Shown: piece after piece, positions 24,065 through 25,209 of the stretch | Layout: every line of letters starts with the position of its first letter | How positions within the stretch are numbered: position 1 is the stretch's first letter | Assembly (NCBI GenBank): GCA_018384835.1 | Contig: JAHAYB010000083.1 | Location: 1 to 25,209 of the forward strand | Direction: 5' to 3' | Length of the DNA stretch: 25,209 nucleotides | Source: Comamonas sp. | GTDB taxonomy: Bacteria > Pseudomonadota > Gammaproteobacteria > Burkholderiales > Burkholderiaceae_C | Notes under the pieces: model-generated | Told to the model about the DNA's origin: nothing | Database searches by the model: none | Seen by the model: the letters and a program-made list of their open reading frames with translations, nothing else | Translations under genes and position numbers: made by a program

Positions 24065-25209
24065 TCAGGGTAGCACTGCCCACACCGCATAGCCAAAGGG
24101 CTGAACCTGGGGAAAGCGCCAGCCCTGGCGGCTCACGGTGTAATGCTGGAGCTGCTCGGGCAGTTGCCGCGCTTGCAGCCAGGCGCGAACTGCTTGGGCG
24201 CAGGGCTGATGAGCCAGCGCATTTTCTAGCGCAGCGGCTGTGCCCTCCAGCGGCAAGCGCCCCAGGGGGCAGAGCAACAAGCCCGGGCGCTGCTGCCAGT
24301 CGTGCAAACCGGCTAGTTGAGCGGGTAGCTCATCCGGCATACCCGCTACCGTGCGCAAACCGGGCAGGGCGTAAAAACTGAGCAAGGCGTTTTCTGCCCA
24401 ATCCCCACCCACCCATTGCAAGGGGGCGTTGGGATGGCGCTGCTGCCAATCGGCGGCAATGGTCTGGGCGGCCTCTTGGCTGGGGCGGTAGTAATTGCTA
24501 TCGCCTTTTTGCGCAGCCACCAGCGCCGTCAGCAAGCCGCCTAGCAGCACCGCCGCACACACCCACCACCAAAAGCGTTGCAGACTAGCCAGCACCTGCG
24601 CCACCGCCTGGGGGCTGAGTACCCGCCAATTACGCAGCCACAGCAGCGCGAAGGCATAACCAATCGGAATCGCCCAGGGCGTAGATAGCTCCACCACCCC
24701 GGCCAGGCCAAATAGCAACGTTAGCAGCCAGGGCATCAGCGCCAGCCAAAACAGCGTATCGCCCTGCCCCAGGCGCTGCCAGCTTTTCATGGCAAACTGC
24801 CCCAGCACGGGCAAAAATGGCAATTGCTTCTGCTGGGCATGTACGCGGCTAAACAGCAGCAGACCTGCCAGCCAAGCCGGCAGCCAATAGAAAATTGGCG
24901 CCAAAGCAAAGCGCAGCAAATACGACCAAGAGGTTTTGCCCCCGCCCTGGCTAAAGGCATAAGCCAGCGCCGCCCAATCATGCTGGGCGTTCCACCAAAT
25001 ATGCGGAGCCAAAGCCGCACCAAACACCAGCAGCGCCACATAAGGGCGCAGCGTCGCCAGCCAAGCCCGCCCCATGCGGTGCATAAAAATAGGGGCGAGC
25101 AGCCCCGTCAAAAACACCCCGCTGTAATACTTACTGAGCATACTGGCCGCCGCCACCAGCCCCAGCCCCACGCTAGCGAGCAGGCCACGCAGACCGCGCT
25201 CTTGCCAGC
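24065..25209 (-). CDS. Glycosyltransferase-39-like (ArnT/PMT family) membrane protein, partial
   Basis: The 3' part of a gene that runs off the right edge: the frame stays open to base 25209, so no start can be given, and the GTG at 25171 is internal. About 380 residues are visible. They contain at least five or six hydrophobic segments, including YYSGVFLTGLLAPIF, PYVALLVFGAALAPHIWW, TLFWLALMPWLLTLLFGLAG and WWWVCAAVLLGGLLTALVAA. The opening LVAAASMLSKYYSG matches the LSKY segment common in family-39 glycosyltransferases, which move sugars from polyprenyl-phosphate donors onto lipids or proteins at the outer face of the inner membrane. A soluble C-terminal domain follows (about the last 150 residues). 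The catalytic acidic loop near the N-terminus is outside the window. The substrate is unknown. Confidence 0.8.
   Translation of the reverse strand, partial: WQERGLRGLLASVGLGLVAAASMLSKYYSGVFLTGLLAPIFMHRMGRAWLATLRPYVALLVFGAALAPHIWWNAQHDWAALAYAFSQGGGKTSWSYLLRFALAPIFYWLPAWLAGLLLFSRVHAQQKQLPFLPVLGQFAMKSWQRLGQGDTLFWLALMPWLLTLLFGLAGVVELSTPWAIPIGYAFALLWLRNWRVLSPQAVAQVLASLQRFWWWVCAAVLLGGLLTALVAAQKGDSNYYRPSQEAAQTIAADWQQRHPNAPLQWVGGDWAENALLSFYALPGLRTVAGMPDELPAQLAGLHDWQQRPGLLLCPLGRLPLEGTAAALENALAHQPCAQAVRAWLQARQLPEQLQHYTVSRQGWRFPQVQPFGYAVWAVLP

Noticed and set aside
1..25209. CRISPR arrays, tRNA or rRNA genes, insertion sequences, integrase or attachment-site repeats
   Set aside because: None were recognised on either strand; the only repeats are short local duplications.

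Overview
The window looks like the chromosome of a Burkholderiales betaproteobacterium, probably of the Comamonadaceae or close to it. This rests on the GC-rich coding sequence, the character of the encoded proteins, and the tlpA-like / accB / accC / prmA order, which I recall from that family. No rRNA, tRNA, CRISPR array, transposase or integrase was seen.

Layout. (1) 1-1.7 kb, minus strand: an AAA-ATPase-like protein with a C-terminal PD-(D/E)XK nuclease domain. Its last residues are cut off by an in-frame TAA, and the gene carries two short tandem repeats. (2) 1.8-5.1 kb, plus strand: uvrD helicase followed 5 bp later by murI glutamate racemase. (3) 5.2-7.7 kb, minus strand: cheV (CheW-receiver coupling protein) and rimO (S12 methylthiotransferase), with a terminator hairpin between cheV and murI. 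(4) 7.85-17.1 kb, plus strand: a compact defence operon, hsdR-hsdM-hsdS followed with no gap by a very large SIR2-domain gene. (5) 17.4-22.4 kb, plus strand: bioY (biotin uptake), a conserved protein with a possible decayed nucleotidyltransferase motif, a TlpA-like thioredoxin, accB and accC (biotin carboxyl carrier and biotin carboxylase), and prmA (L11 methyltransferase) behind a terminator. (6) 22.4 kb to the end, minus strand: a second, unrelated-looking AAA ATPase with a PD-(D/E)XK C-terminus, downstream of a glycosyltransferase-39-like membrane protein that runs off the window.

The housekeeping parts make sense together: BioY brings in the biotin that AccB carries and AccC carboxylates, and murI supplies D-glutamate for the cell wall. 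The accessory part is the most interesting. The SIR2 gene starts on the base after the hsdS stop codon, so it is probably translated with the restriction-modification genes. It keeps the NADase signature residues (GAGIS, TTNFD, LHG, GYS..DP). This suggests a restriction system physically linked to a NAD-depleting suicide effector, analogous in layout to PrrC beside EcoprrI.

In this copy the SIR2 reading frame breaks near its end. About 119 further codons lie in the next frame, so the C-terminus has been lost by mutation, sequencing error or, less likely, recoding. Together with the nonsense codon in the first gene, two defence-like genes here show damage confined to their 3' ends.
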